Assembly: GCA_910592205.1 (NCBI GenBank)
Contig: CAJVPJ010000059.1
Span: forward strand, 1 to 52,104
From: Paraglomus occultum
Taxonomy: Eukaryota > Glomeromycota > Glomeromycetes > Paraglomerales > Paraglomeraceae
DNA length: 52,104 nt
Direction: 5' to 3'
Part shown: positions 36,936 through 48,068 of the stretch, piece by piece
Numbering within the stretch: position 1 is the stretch's first letter
Layout of the letters: every line of letters begins with the position of its first letter
Position numbers and translations under genes: made by a program
The notes under the pieces: generated by a model
Told to the model about the DNA's origin: nothing
The model's database searches: none
What the model saw: only the letters and a program-made list of their open reading frames with translations

Positions 36936-37362
36936 GCACAAAAAAATGCGAGTTTTCAGAAATTAAACTTAGACATTTTAATGGACAAAAATGCTAATCA
37001 TAGATGCTGGCATCTGAAAGAGAACATATCTTCTAATAAGTAACAATAGGAAATAATGTGTAATACATTGTTGCTACTACCTACCGTGTGTAATTTACTT
37101 GTATGTTTTCCTTGATGTTATGCATTCAGAACACTGTCTGGTTCTGCCGAGTTTTCTATCACTATTGTAATTGTTGATAACCTCCCTGAAATAAATCGCG
37201 ACGTTAACTCTCGAGTGCGCATTACAACTTGTGGCTTAGTATTGGACTCTAATTCGTATAACACGTGACCGGATGCGTTGTATAGTAACCAGCCATTTTT
37301 TAATTTATTAGCAGTCTTTTTTTGCTTGTGCTTGCGCATTACGTGTTCGTTGACAGTTGCCA
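36936..37362. other. Intergenic region between protein B and CENP-P
   Basis: 427 bases between two plus-strand genes; terminator of B and promoter of CENP-P. A minus-strand frame at 37118-37453 overlaps the CENP-P start and is not supported. Confidence 0.5.
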
Positions 37363-38861
37363 ATGTCCTCCAACAGTTTACGAAAACGTAAATACAAGCG
37401 GCGGAGATTGAATACAAGCTCAGTGAACGAGGACAACCATGAGAAAAGGTCACGCGTATTAGCTCAGATAAAAGCCTTGGAATCAGAGATTATTGAATTG
37501 CAAACTAAAATCGATAACGAGAGAAAAAAAGAAAGAGCACTCGTTAACCCAACAAATGACATTATGTATCCTTGGTTTTGATGTAATCTCGCCGAGTTGA
37601 GCAGTGATATTCGTTCAACCGTTGTTTGTATCCTTAGCGTACGACCCTGTATAGACAACACCTAATACAAATAAATGATCATGCTTTGAGATCATCAATA
37701 AATCTAAAATCTGAGGAAGAATATGGGTCTTCCGGACTTTTACTCGATGAAAAGGAAAATCCAGTGACCGATGCTGATGTAATATGATATTTTATTTCAC
37801 AAGAATTCATTGAGTGTTCTAATTAACTGGATTGAGTTTACAGATTAAAAAGCTGTCTAGCTTTACCAAGGTACAATTTACCAAGGTGACCAATCAATTA
37901 GTATCAGCTGCTGGTGGACGTACGTAATAGTAAATTTATTTCTGTTGATTAATAAAGAGGCGCATATTAATATCTCTACATATAATATATTTTTCTTGCG
38001 ATTCTGCTGTGTATATAGGTCATATAAGACATTACATACTCTCGGGTACCTCGTATGGATTGTATTTTTCTGTTAATTTTGATGTCGATGAAAGCGAATT
38101 ACGCGTTCAAACGCTAAAAATAAAAATCGGTGCAAGCATAAAAGCAGAAATAGCAAAGTTTGTAGAAAGGTCAGTGTCCACAGAATGGGTTTCTTGATGG
38201 ATGCAATAAAATGAATGTATAAACGCCCTTTCAGTTAGAATTATTTTTATACAGACCTATATTCTTATCCGTAGTGTTGAGAACGAAAGAAACCTTCTTG
38301 GATTCTTTAGGGGCTTTGTTCAATACGCGAAATTGAACTACCAACGCACTTTGCTGTTTGAGGCTCTAAAAGGAAAATACCCTGATCTGATCACGTATAG
38401 TGACCTGACTCGTGGAAGGAGCATGATCGAAAGAACTTCTGACGTGGGCAACGAAATATGCCCTTTACTACGATTCACCGTAAATAGGTATTGTTCAAAC
38501 TATTCGTATTGTTGGCAGTTGACAACATTTGTGGTCTAATGTCCGTAGTCCCAAACATCCCGATGTAATATTTCTCTGGAGAAACAAAGTATCGGATAAA
38601 GGGAAAATATTTCCTGAGGTACAATTGTATCCAAGGATGCCAAAGCAGTGTGAGTGTTTAAATAGAGAACTAAATTCGAGGTTAGATTGTTATTGAATTG
38701 TCTATGCGAATAGATATTAATTTGTTATACGAACAGGGCAATTGCTGGATGAAAAACATTTATTAGACCAGATTCCATCAAATTTTCATAGACTAGTGGA
38801 ATTAAAAGGGTTACAATCAGCCGTGGAAATCATGCTTAAGTGTATATTTGGAGTCTCGTGA
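37363..38861 (+). CDS. CENPP: CENP-P / Ctf19-type inner kinetochore protein
   Basis: CENP-P pairs with CENP-O in the COMA part of the constitutive centromere-associated network and helps link centromeric nucleosomes to the outer kinetochore. Proposed exons: 37363-37542, 37638-37778, 37844-37919, 38019-38169, 38275-38487, 38549-38649 and 38737-38861, giving 328 residues. The N-terminus is basic (LRKRKYKRRR), then a short coiled coil (about 25-60). The C-terminal half carries the family pattern: YILSGTSYGLYFSVNF, FFRGFVQYAKLNYQRTLLF, LKGKYPDLITYSD, VIFLWRNKVSDKGKIFPEVQ and IPSNFHRLVELKGLQSAVE. These align by eye along the length of vertebrate CENP-P. The first intron donor (gttaac) is the least certain; the alternatives tried give stops. 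The protein is normally fast evolving, so recognition rests on the order of several weak motifs. Confidence 0.8.
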
Positions 38862-39488
38862 CAATGGTTTTAGATAATTTACACGCGTCGTACGTGTCTT
38901 CCGACTGTATAGACATTCTTGATTAGTAGGAAGGGAATTACATAGTCAATAAATACTATTATTCATCGAAGCTTCTCACCTGGGGGACCTTTGCTTTCGT
39001 CTCGGGTGATAGGCTGATGACCGCAGCCAAAGATTTGGAAAAAAAGTAATTGCTGGGGGTTCTTTCTTTAATTATCTTTGTAAATTAATGGTTATTGGAA
39101 ATAACTGGCAATCTTAGCAGATTGATTACTGAACGATTTGTCTTCTTTAACGTGAAACTTAATTTACAGATCGATTAAAGTTCCGCAAATGATTAATTTA
39201 TTACAACCATACCGTTAAGATGTGCATATTTTATTCCGCATATTTGACAGTCAAAGCATAGTAATAAACAGGATCGAGCGCAAAATAAAGCATATCAAAC
39301 TATGTGGTTCGATACAATTGGTGGAGTCGCGTACTTGATTGGTATTGGCAGAACTGAATTTTTACGTGTTTGGTGTAATTTTTATTTGAAACCTTTTTGC
39401 GGCGCAGCAGAACTCAACATTTAGGTGTGTGACCCAAAGTGTTTTTCCCAAAAGTTTACCGTTTCGTAGTCACGACTCTACCCAAATA
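38862..39488. other. Intergenic region upstream of LSM2
   Basis: About 630 bases with no supported frame; it would include the CENP-P 3' end and the LSM2 promoter. Confidence 0.5.
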
Positions 39489-40025
39489 ATGGTACGTGCG
39501 AAGTGCATGTGAGTAATCTTGCAGCTTCTAAAGTCCAGGCTGAACTTGTGCTCCTTCCCCTGACCGACACAATAGGAACAACCTAACTTTGATATGTTAT
39601 CGAGTAATCCCCAGTTTTATCAAATGCTAATCAGCAACATGCATACTTCAACATAGCTATTCTACTCCTTCTTCAAGACACTTGTTGGGCAGGTCGTGAC
39701 GGTAGAGCTCAAGAACGATCTTGCTATTACCGGGGCCCTAGTGTCTGTAGATCAATTTTTAAACATAAAGTTGGACAACATTCGCGTCGTCGACCAGCAA
39801 AAGTATCCTCATATGGTAGGAGGATAGAAATTATTTCATTATTCTTGAATGGAAACGGCTAATTCTCTCGTTTGTATTCGGTAGATGGCGGTAAAGAATT
39901 GTTTTATAAGAGGATCAGTAGTTCGATACGTACAGTTACCGGCGAATGCAGTGGATACAGCGCTGTTGCAAGATGCTGCTCGGCGAGAAGCACAGCAACC
40001 TACGCCTGCACCACGTATGAAATAA
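39489..40025 (+). CDS. LSM2: U6 snRNA-associated Sm-like protein LSm2
   Basis: LSm2 is a subunit of the Lsm1-7 ring (mRNA decapping, cytoplasm) and the Lsm2-8 ring (U6 snRNA, nucleus). The body lies in 39657-39815 and 39885-40025. It reads LFYSFFKTLVGQVVTVELKN with the Sm1 motif, VDQFLNIKLDN, KYPHM across the junction, then the Sm2 motif CFIRGSVVRYVQLP and LLQDAARREA. The initiating Met is not in this exon, because LFYSFFK follows directly after a TAG acceptor. The best source is the ATG at 39489-39491, followed at once by the donor gtacgt, so exon 1 contributes only the start codon. The product is then 100 residues, against 95 in human. The gene converges on cytochrome c peroxidase with 183 bases between stop codons. 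Confidence 0.93.
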
Positions 40026-40208
40026 GACCTTGGTGTGTAAGATATGGTTAATAAAGCATTTGTTTGAATTCTATCATAATAATTCTGGAAATAATATTAG
40101 TTTATTGTGGGTTTTTAGCATCGAAATTCTAAAGTTCCAAGATGGATTCTCGATTTAAGCATTAATATCTTAGTTTTTGATGTCGACTATGGGGAGGGAT
40201 TTTAATGG

Positions 40209-41312
40209 CTACAGTTTTGCCTGTGAACTTCGATCAACACCGAGTTCTAACAGTTTTCCAAATGCTGATGCAAAATCGTTGAAGAAAGCTTGTTTGTCTT
40301 GAGCGTAAATGTCAACGATTTCTTTAAACTTGGGATCCTTAATGAGAGCCAAATCAGCCGGAAGCATCATGAGCTCATCGGCATCGTCTTTGTATTGTGT
40401 CTGGCCGTTCACTGTCTTGGGCGTCCAATTCTGTTTGACAAGTTGAATGAAACTATTAATAGATTGATAGTGAGTTTTTTGTGTCATCAGAGATTATTGT
40501 CGTTGCGCAAATTGCAGAGAAATACGTACAACTGGTTAGAGAAGCGTGTAGGCGTATAAGTCCAAGGTCCCACAAACCCCGAACGATCCGCGTGACAGCG
40601 ACCAATTGTGTGCGCTCCAATTAAAGCTACAATCTCTCTAGCAAGCATATAGAATAGGTAAGGAAAATCTATATCCAAAATGCATCTCAAGATGAACAGA
40701 TATAATTAAATTACCGATCATTGAACCCCATTCGATAAAAAACGTCACGTATATGTTGTTCGCCTTGAGCAGCGTCGGGAAGACGACCATTTGGCGGACA
40801 ACTATCTTCGGCTGTCTTGTCACTACGTCCTGGTTTCCAAGGGACAATGGGACCGCCCATGGATTCAATAGCGACAACTCCCGCCAATGTCCATAAATCG
40901 GCATCTGTGCGAGATAAAATTCCAAGATATATTTGTGGTATCGATAGTTACTATTATGTTTTTTATACAAAGGACCAAATTCTCTCTCATATCATTAAAG
41001 CGAGACCGAAACCCCTACTACTCCATCTAAATTCCGTAACCTACAGCTTATCCAAGGATGTTTCTGTTTAATCGGTTCTAGGAAAGCCCTCGCTTTGTCT
41101 AATCCAGCGTTAGCAGGATCATTCGCTTCCATGGCGAATCTCATTGTTGCTCCATCACTGCCACCTGTCTTTGAATGCACATCGTAGGTTCCTGAAGCGT
41201 GCCAAGCCAATCTCACTAATACTGGCCCTGCTGAGCCATCATCATAGCCTGGTTGAGGAAGAATCTTTTTAATGTCTTCGCGAACTGCAGTGTAGTCTCC
41301 CACGTTTGACAT
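40209..41312 (-). CDS. Cytochrome c peroxidase-type class I haem peroxidase
   Basis: It reduces hydrogen peroxide using cytochrome c (or possibly ascorbate) as electron donor. Four exons in transcript order: 41045-41312, 40715-40904, 40530-40637 and 40209-40452, giving 269 residues. Key residues are in place: distal Arg34, Trp37 and His38 in [11 protein letters not shown]; the proximal haem ligand His162 in [12 protein letters not shown]; the Trp178 radical site in GFVGPW; and its partner Asp222 in MMLPAD. Other landmarks are [17 protein letters not shown] and [18 protein letters not shown]. Yeast Ccp1 carries a long mitochondrial presequence; here the mature fold starts at residue 1 ([10 protein letters not shown]), so a cytosolic or atypically targeted form is likely unless another 5' exon exists. 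It resembles the shorter hybrid CCP/APX-type fungal enzymes. Confidence 0.93.
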
Positions 41313-41633
41313 GGAGGAAAAGGAGATATGTTTGTGAACAAGGGGATCAAAACTAGTAGTACAGGTTTGTGGGCATATGTATTGTGTTCTCTATTGATAG
41401 CAATGGTAACAGTCGGACAATATGATCTCGTGCATTATCGATTGCGTGGTTTTTTCCCATGCGTCATAAATAAGAACATAATAGTCGTTTCCGCTGCCGA
41501 ATTTTCAACGTTAATGACGAGCAAAGCTGTTAGGGTAACATTAGGCGGAACTCCGCAGAGTCACGTGATATAACATGAACATACTCTTTGAATAAAAATA
41601 ATGAAAGTTCCTCGCGATGGTTATTAAACGCTC

Positions 41634-42090
41634 ATGACAAGTATGGACGGAGAATTGGTACTTTTGAAGATTAAGAGACCCCGAAGCTTGTTACGAAAAA
41701 TGGAAGTTAGAGTTAGACTCCAAGGGCTAGAATTAGAGCAAAATATCTCCACTTCTGATTCCGCGGTGTTAGGTGAAAATGAAATTAAAAGAATACCATC
41801 TGGTTTTGTTGCAGCACATTCTGTTCAATGTTTATTCGGTACAAAATTACGATTGACAGAATCAAGGACTTTGCTGTTTATTATCAAGAACTGCTTGGTA
41901 ATTACAGCAAAGTTGACAATTTACTAGTCGCGCTGAGAGAGCGTTTTTCTTCTTTTTTTTTTTTTTAATTTTTGACCGGAGAACAGTTAAATACAGTCTT
42001 AGTAACATGTCCGTCTCAATTGATGTCGAAAGCAGCTACTTGTACATGTCCTATCGCTGGAATATATTTTCGACACACTAGTTCTAAATA
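41634..42090 (+). CDS. Possible small multi-exon gene, unknown
   Basis: An ATG at 41634 opens MTSMDGELVLLKIKRPRS in a frame open to 41927. A different frame from about 41860 reads IKDFAVYYQELLGNYSKVDN and LLVALRERFSS, preceded by a CAG acceptor. A third stretch after ATACAG at about 41994 reads SLSNMSVSIDVESSYLYMSY to a stop near 42080. These pieces look coding (charged, amphipathic), but I could not fix the splice joins or recognise a family. It would be divergent from the peroxidase gene, 321 bases apart. Exon limits are approximate. Confidence 0.35.
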
Positions 42091-42466
42091 TAAAAGTTTA
42101 ATTAGACTGTGCATATTCGACTTTATTGTTAATAGAAAGCTTTGGAACAAATACTCTGGATGTCGCGATGGCGTCACATGAGGATAACCGCCAGCATTTT
42201 GATGTTCTCGCTATTGGCTAGCAATTGATATAAATTCGATTTTTCTATTTGTGAAGTAAAATCAGTAACATGTGAAATGACCCGTTTGTCGGGCAACTTC
42301 CGACCGACTTTTTAAAGCAACAATATTTGAATATCGCATGGCACAGTTATTAATAGCCACGTAGCTTAGATCTACAGTAGCGTATGTTGACCTCATCTGG
42401 GCTGGGATGAGTAACTCGAAGAAACATAAAAAATATAGAAAACGGCAGAAACGATCTCGTTCTAAT
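42091..42466. other. Upstream region of the ERG27-like gene
   Basis: No supported frame; presumed promoter sequence. Confidence 0.5.
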
Positions 42467-43877
42467 ATGTCTACTCCAAAACTTAAAACAGCTATTATCA
42501 CCGGAGCAAATAGGTATTTATATTACACCGATTCCTCATTCAAGTTTCTAGCGACACGCCTCTAAGTTTTTTTTTTGGCCAAAACAGCGGTGTTGGTTTC
42601 GGTATTGCACAGAGATTGCTTGACCATTCTGAGCGAAATCCTGACGAGCCTATTCGGATTATACTTGCTTGTCGGAACCAAGAAAGAGCAATACGAGCTC
42701 GCGATACTTTGTTAACAAAATATCCAAATGGGGATATTGTGGTAACTCTCGTTGACACCAGCTCCGTGAGATCTGTATTTGAATTTTGCAACGGTATCAA
42801 GAAAAAGTGAGAAGATATAATAAATATCTGTTGTTTTCTGCATGCGAGATTGTATGTGCTTGAATGTTAATGACTTTTTTTAGATATAAGAAAATCGATC
42901 TCTTATTTTGTAATGCCGGTATTCTCTCTTGTGACTTCATCGACTGGAGTATTGTTGCCAGACAAGTGTTTACCGACCAGATAGCTTTACTGACCGAAAC
43001 TCAGTGTATCGTGCAACCAGTTGGAAAGCTTACGAGCGAAGAGATTGGGGAGACATTTGCGACCAATTTATTTGGTCATTATGTCATGGTATGTAAATGA
43101 AATTTTTACGGAGGAGGAGTATTTAGAAACTAATGGAAGGCTCTTATAGATACGCGAACTTGTTGATTTACTAGCAGTCTCGGGTGAGAGCAAAGTAATT
43201 TGGACCAGTTCTCTTACATGCAGGCGTAGTGACTATGATCCTAAAGATTTTCAAGGATGTCAGAGGTTGGTTTGGCGTCCATCTCAATCAACTTGATCTC
43301 ACATAAAAAAACGCGTTTACTGATTGTTATTATATCTAAAAGCAAAAGTCCCTATGAAAGCTCAAAGTATGCTATTGATATAATTGCTATCGCGATGAAT
43401 GATTTTCTTAATCGACGGAATATAAAAAGTTTCACCACACACCCTGGCGTCGTTGCTACAAATATTGTTAGAAGTCATATGCCATGGATAATGGGAAAGG
43501 TCATGGAGAATTTGTTCTATGTGGTAAGTCAACCGAGATACTGGTCATTTAATAAATTTGGAAAAGTCCCTTTGTTAATTATCGTCCTCATCATCTCGCA
43601 AAAGGCACGTACAGTTGGTCTGAGCATGACGACTGGTACTGGTTGGAATGGGTCTTACGCTAATTATTATGTTGCTGTAACACCTTCCGATGAACTTGAC
43701 GCTTCTGTAAAATATGGGAGTTTTATTAAACCATGGGGTACAGTGTACGTTCGGAAGGATGATGTCGATAAATACGACGAAGGTGAAGCAAAGTCGCTTT
43801 TGCAGAATCTAAATGATCTTTTTGAGCGGTTTCAAAAGAAAAAAAAGGGGATAGACTACAATGCAAACGGTCACTAG
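42467..43877 (+). CDS. ERG27: 3-ketosteroid reductase, ERG27/HSD17B7 type
   Basis: This short-chain dehydrogenase reduces the 3-keto group during C-4 demethylation of sterols, on the ER together with Erg25-Erg26-Erg28. Exons: 42467-42513, 42588-42806, 42884-43088, 43150-43265, 43343-43523 and 43605-43877, giving 346 residues. The NADP-binding Rossmann start is KTAIITGANR joined to SGVGFGIAQRLL (TGxxxGxG). IDLLFCNAGIL is the NAG motif, and VIWTSSL leads to YESSKYA, the catalytic Y-x-x-x-K. The C-terminus has VKYGSF as in yeast Erg27. The interval 43524-43604 is 81 bases, starts gtaagt, ends caaaag and has no stop. It could therefore be an intron or 27 extra hydrophobic residues; I treat it as an intron. 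With ERG9 this is the second sterol-pathway gene in the window. Confidence 0.88.
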
Positions 43878-44498
43878 GTTGATTAACAGTAATTCATAAT
43901 TATAATAATAATGTTTCGTTAATATTAAACTTTTCTTAATCACGAGGCCGAGTTAGTTTGCCGCTTTCATTTGTAGATGGCGACAATCATATTAACGCAA
44001 CTATTTATTGTAATCTGTTATCATAATAATTATATTCATGTTCACTACAAATTCTATTCTATACATATATAATCCTTCCACGGTATGAATGTGGAAATCA
44101 TAAAATGGGCATCATTGCTATGGTGTGGCTGGAAAAGATAATGAGATGTTAAGGGTTCATTGTAAATATTCGTTACGTTTTAGGTAATTCAATTGGTCGC
44201 CCTTAACAGAATCCGGTAATAGTAAGCGAAATCCCCCTGAAATCTTTGTATTAGTATTAGTGAGTGCGTTGAAGAGAAACCATCGGGCAAACGAAGCAAT
44301 AAATAAATAAAATACCAAAACGACGCCAAGTCATAATAGTCAATCCACAATAAGAAATAACTTGGGTTGTTAAACATTACTTGATTTTCGCTCATTATCA
44401 ATCCGAGTTTCCCCATCGGGAATAACCAGTTTTCACACACCATTCACATAAAGCACGCCGCAGCAATTGTTTGTTCTCTTTCCTCGAGAGCAAAGATA
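43878..44498. other. Intergenic region upstream of the Na+/H+ exchanger
   Basis: No supported frame. The minus frame 44189-44443 has no recognised features. Confidence 0.5.
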
Positions 44499-47032
44499 AT
44501 GACAGACTCTGACGTTGAAGAAGAAGAACTCTACTTGAGCTGGGCATTACTTATACTGACTACTTTACTTATCGGTGCACTATGGACAAGTTATTATTTA
44601 CAGATCAAGAGAATAAGAGCCGTTCACGAGACTGTGGTTTCGATATTTGCTGGTTCGTTTCTCTTATTTGGTGAGAGAATTGATATCTTGTGACAAAAGA
44701 CTTACGAATTATTTTGATGATACAGGGATGTTTGTGGGGTTAATAATTCGAGTTTCGCCCGGGATTATAATTCAGAATACGGTTACTTTTAATCATGCGT
44801 ATTTCTTCAACTTGCTGTTACCACCGATCATATTAAATTCGGGATATGAGCTTAAACGGGTAAAATTGTTATAGAAATAACCAAGCAAATGTTTTTCATG
44901 TTCTCTAATCGAGGTTTTGTACGAATGTGGTCATTCTTTATTAGTCCAATTTCTTTAGGAACTTTGGCACTATCCTCACTTTTGCATTCTTTGGAACCAT
45001 TATATCCTCCTTGGTGCTTGGGTTAGTATTCGCATGTGTTTGTTGGTGCAATGCTGTTCAAAAGTAATCATTACGCGTGTTCATATTGAGTAGACTACTC
45101 GTCGGATTTTTGGGTCTATTGGGAATTGTGTCCATATCATTTTTGGAATCAATGATATTTGGTGCAATTCTTTCGGCAACTGACGCGGTCACTGTTCTTA
45201 CAATATTCCAAACGCTTAAAGTTGATCCCAAGCTGTATTCAATTATATTTGGCGAGAGCATACTTAACGATGCTGTTGCCATCGTTTTGTACGAGTAAGT
45301 AACATACTGCATGTGTATATGTATGTATTTATGGTATTGCTGTATATACGCACCATATCAACAGCTGACTATTATTCGTTATTCGTTATTGCACCTACTT
45401 TTTACATTCGTTTTATAGAACATTGAAGCAATTCCACGGTCAAGATTTACATTTATCCAACATAGCGCGCGGTATTGGAATGTTTTGTGGTGTGTTTACT
45501 GCATCCTGGATCATTGGAGTTGGTTCCGGACTACTCTGCGCTTTGATATCCTTTTATTATGCCACATTTTTTAAAACTGTGCAAATATTAACGTATAAAA
45601 AACAACTCGAGATCGTTGTTGTTCTGTCTTGGCTTAAACTTAACTCATTTACCGCACATGTTGAAGCATTCGGGCCTTCATCGATTTCCGTCTATTGAGT
45701 CATGTTTGATAAGCTTAATAGCTTACAGCTCGTACCTCTTTTCAAACGCTTGTCAGACATCCGGTTAGTTTTTATATATATGTAAACGGTGATTCATATA
45801 TTCGAGACGGGTTACTTACTCCTTATGTGTATAATAGGCATCGTCTCGCTTTTATTTTGTGGAATAACACTGAAGCACTATGCCTATGACAATATGTCAT
45901 TACAAACTAAAAGAACTACAAAATATATGTTTCACGTGCTAGCGCAATTATCGGAGAACTTCATCTTTGTATATCTAGGCGTTACTCTATTTACTGCCAC
46001 TGACCTTGAGTATCATCCCTTCTTTATATTGTTCACATCTGTAAGTATATTGATTTGAGAAAGTTACAACTATGAAGTTCTATTGTTACATTGTATGTTT
46101 TATACTTTACGCTTTTACTGATCGCACCAATTCTCCGCTTTTAGCTGTTTATCTGTGTCTCTAGATATTGCTCAGTGTTTTCACTATCCAAGTTGTTGAA
46201 TATGATGGCAGCATATAGGGGCCAGGAAGAACGACTGACTCGACCACATCAAGTGATGTTGTTCTGGGCAGGATTGCGTGGGGCAGTAGCTTTTGCTCTA
46301 ACGGCGGGATTGACTGGTCCACATGTGCCTGCAATACGTACGACTATTCTGGTGGTAGTTGTGCTGAGTGTTATAATATTTGGAGGAATGACTAGTCGAA
46401 TGTTGGAAATACTGAAAATAAGTGTTGGAGTAGAAGAAGACGAAAGCAGCGGAGACAGCGAGGATGACGACAGATTTGAGAGGGGTAACTTTCGAGAAAG
46501 ATACAGGGACGATTTTTCTCATAGGACAGAAAGATTCTATGAGCATCTCCAGCATTCTTATTCACAGAATTCAATTATTTCAATAGAGAGTAACGATGAA
46601 TTATTGCCAGCTCACCAAACACCTACAGCTGCCACGGCCGCTGACAAAACTCACTGGTTTATGTCTTTTGATGATCGATTTCTTAAACCTATCTTTTGTC
46701 GATCTAACAGGGTGAACAATTCTCCATCCCGGGAACGATGGAGAAACGAAAATTTAAGAAGGCGAGATGCCGAGCCGGACAATTTTGTTGGAACAATTAA
46801 TTCATCACGATCGTCAGTTTCACCACCGAATAGAATGGATAGTAATAAAGTCTCCGTGTCAAGACATGAGAACAATGCTCATGGCAGCACACTTAGCGTA
46901 GATCAGAATGTTCAATTAGAGGATCTAAATTTGGATTCCAATAATCCAGACGTCATTCGGAGATTTATTGATTCAAACATGGAATCGGATGACAGTGCTG
47001 AAGAACAATCGTTATTGGATTTATCTAAATGA
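44499..47032 (+). CDS. NHX1: Endosomal/vacuolar Na+(K+)/H+ exchanger, NHX1/NHE6-9 type
   Basis: It exchanges luminal protons for Na+ or K+ in endosomes and vacuole and so sets luminal pH against the V-ATPase. Exons: 44499-44652, 44726-44867, 44959-45021, 45091-45294, 45419-45578, 45667-45763, 45838-46040 and 46145-47032, giving 636 residues. Family signatures: [27 protein letters not shown] across a junction, [18 protein letters not shown] (the inhibitor-binding FFxxLLPP helix), [16 protein letters not shown] (the NDA ion site), [32 protein letters not shown] and [20 protein letters not shown] (conserved Arg). About 12 membrane segments are expected. The last 200 residues are a hydrophilic Ser/Asn/Asp-rich tail ending [13 protein letters not shown]. 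The junction around 44860-44958 is uncertain: a 14-base microexon would fit the family better but implies a 26-base intron. Confidence 0.92.
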
Positions 47033-48068
47033 GAATCTAGAGAAATGTATATTTATGAATGGACTTTTAGTCGAATGGTAATTGTAATGATTATACCATG
47101 ATACATGGCTTGTGTATGTATTTTGTTGAATTGAGTGTTCGTTGGTTCAATAATATTATAATTGTATCCGAAAACAAATAAACCCATGAATCCTTCTCCT
47201 TGCTTGAAACACATGTTCTGTCCATTTCCATATCCATCTCGAATTTACCGCAGAGCCCCACGTATTAAGATGTGTGTCTAACCGTAGATAGACAATTGAA
47301 CTTGTTAATAGTCTCACCATAATTCAAGAATAGGATATCATGACTGTATTGATACTCTGCTGAGTGCCAGTGAGTTGCCCGCCAAGCTTCTAAATGGTGA
47401 AACTCTCGTACGGGACAAAATAACCTAGATCATCTTGCTTTCCGAGTGAACATGATCCACAAAAACTTTTTCTTAAGGTCATGTTTTATTTTTACTAGAT
47501 GGATATGTGGTACAGACATGTTGCTAAATAAAGGCACCACAATATGCTTGTCAGAAGTACCAGGGGCTTTTATCTCGAAAGATGCACAGCACAGCACGTC
47601 AGTGAAGGGAAAAAAAGACCAAAGATTTTATACGTATCCAACAAATTAGGAAGTAAAATCATCACCGGAAGCCCAAGAACTAAGAAGCTTAATAATTATG
47701 AAAGCAGCCCCCGGAATGAAACTAGCCTTATGGCTAGCCCAAATTACTGAATGCAACCTTTCCGATCTCAACGGACGAATTAGAAGTTCTATAACACCGA
47801 TGACAGTAGGTTTCAATAAAATAACAATCCATATAATGTGGTGACATTCACACTGGTTCGTCATTAAGATAAATAAAATTATTTATCAATGTATGGAGAT
47901 GGCACTTGTGATCATAAATTTAATAATACATGTATATATAACCCAGTGTAGTATGCTGCTTCATACTGTCATCATAACGTTCTCGACTTGAGTTCAGCGC
48001 TTAAGGGTAATTGTTGACTCGGGCAGTAGCTGAGACGAATGCTTGTGTAAGAATACCACTTCGGGTAA
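47033..48068. other. Convergent intergenic region between NHX1-type exchanger and VMA16
   Basis: About 1 kb of 3' flanks; short frames only (for example 47446-47750). No gene is supported. Confidence 0.5.
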
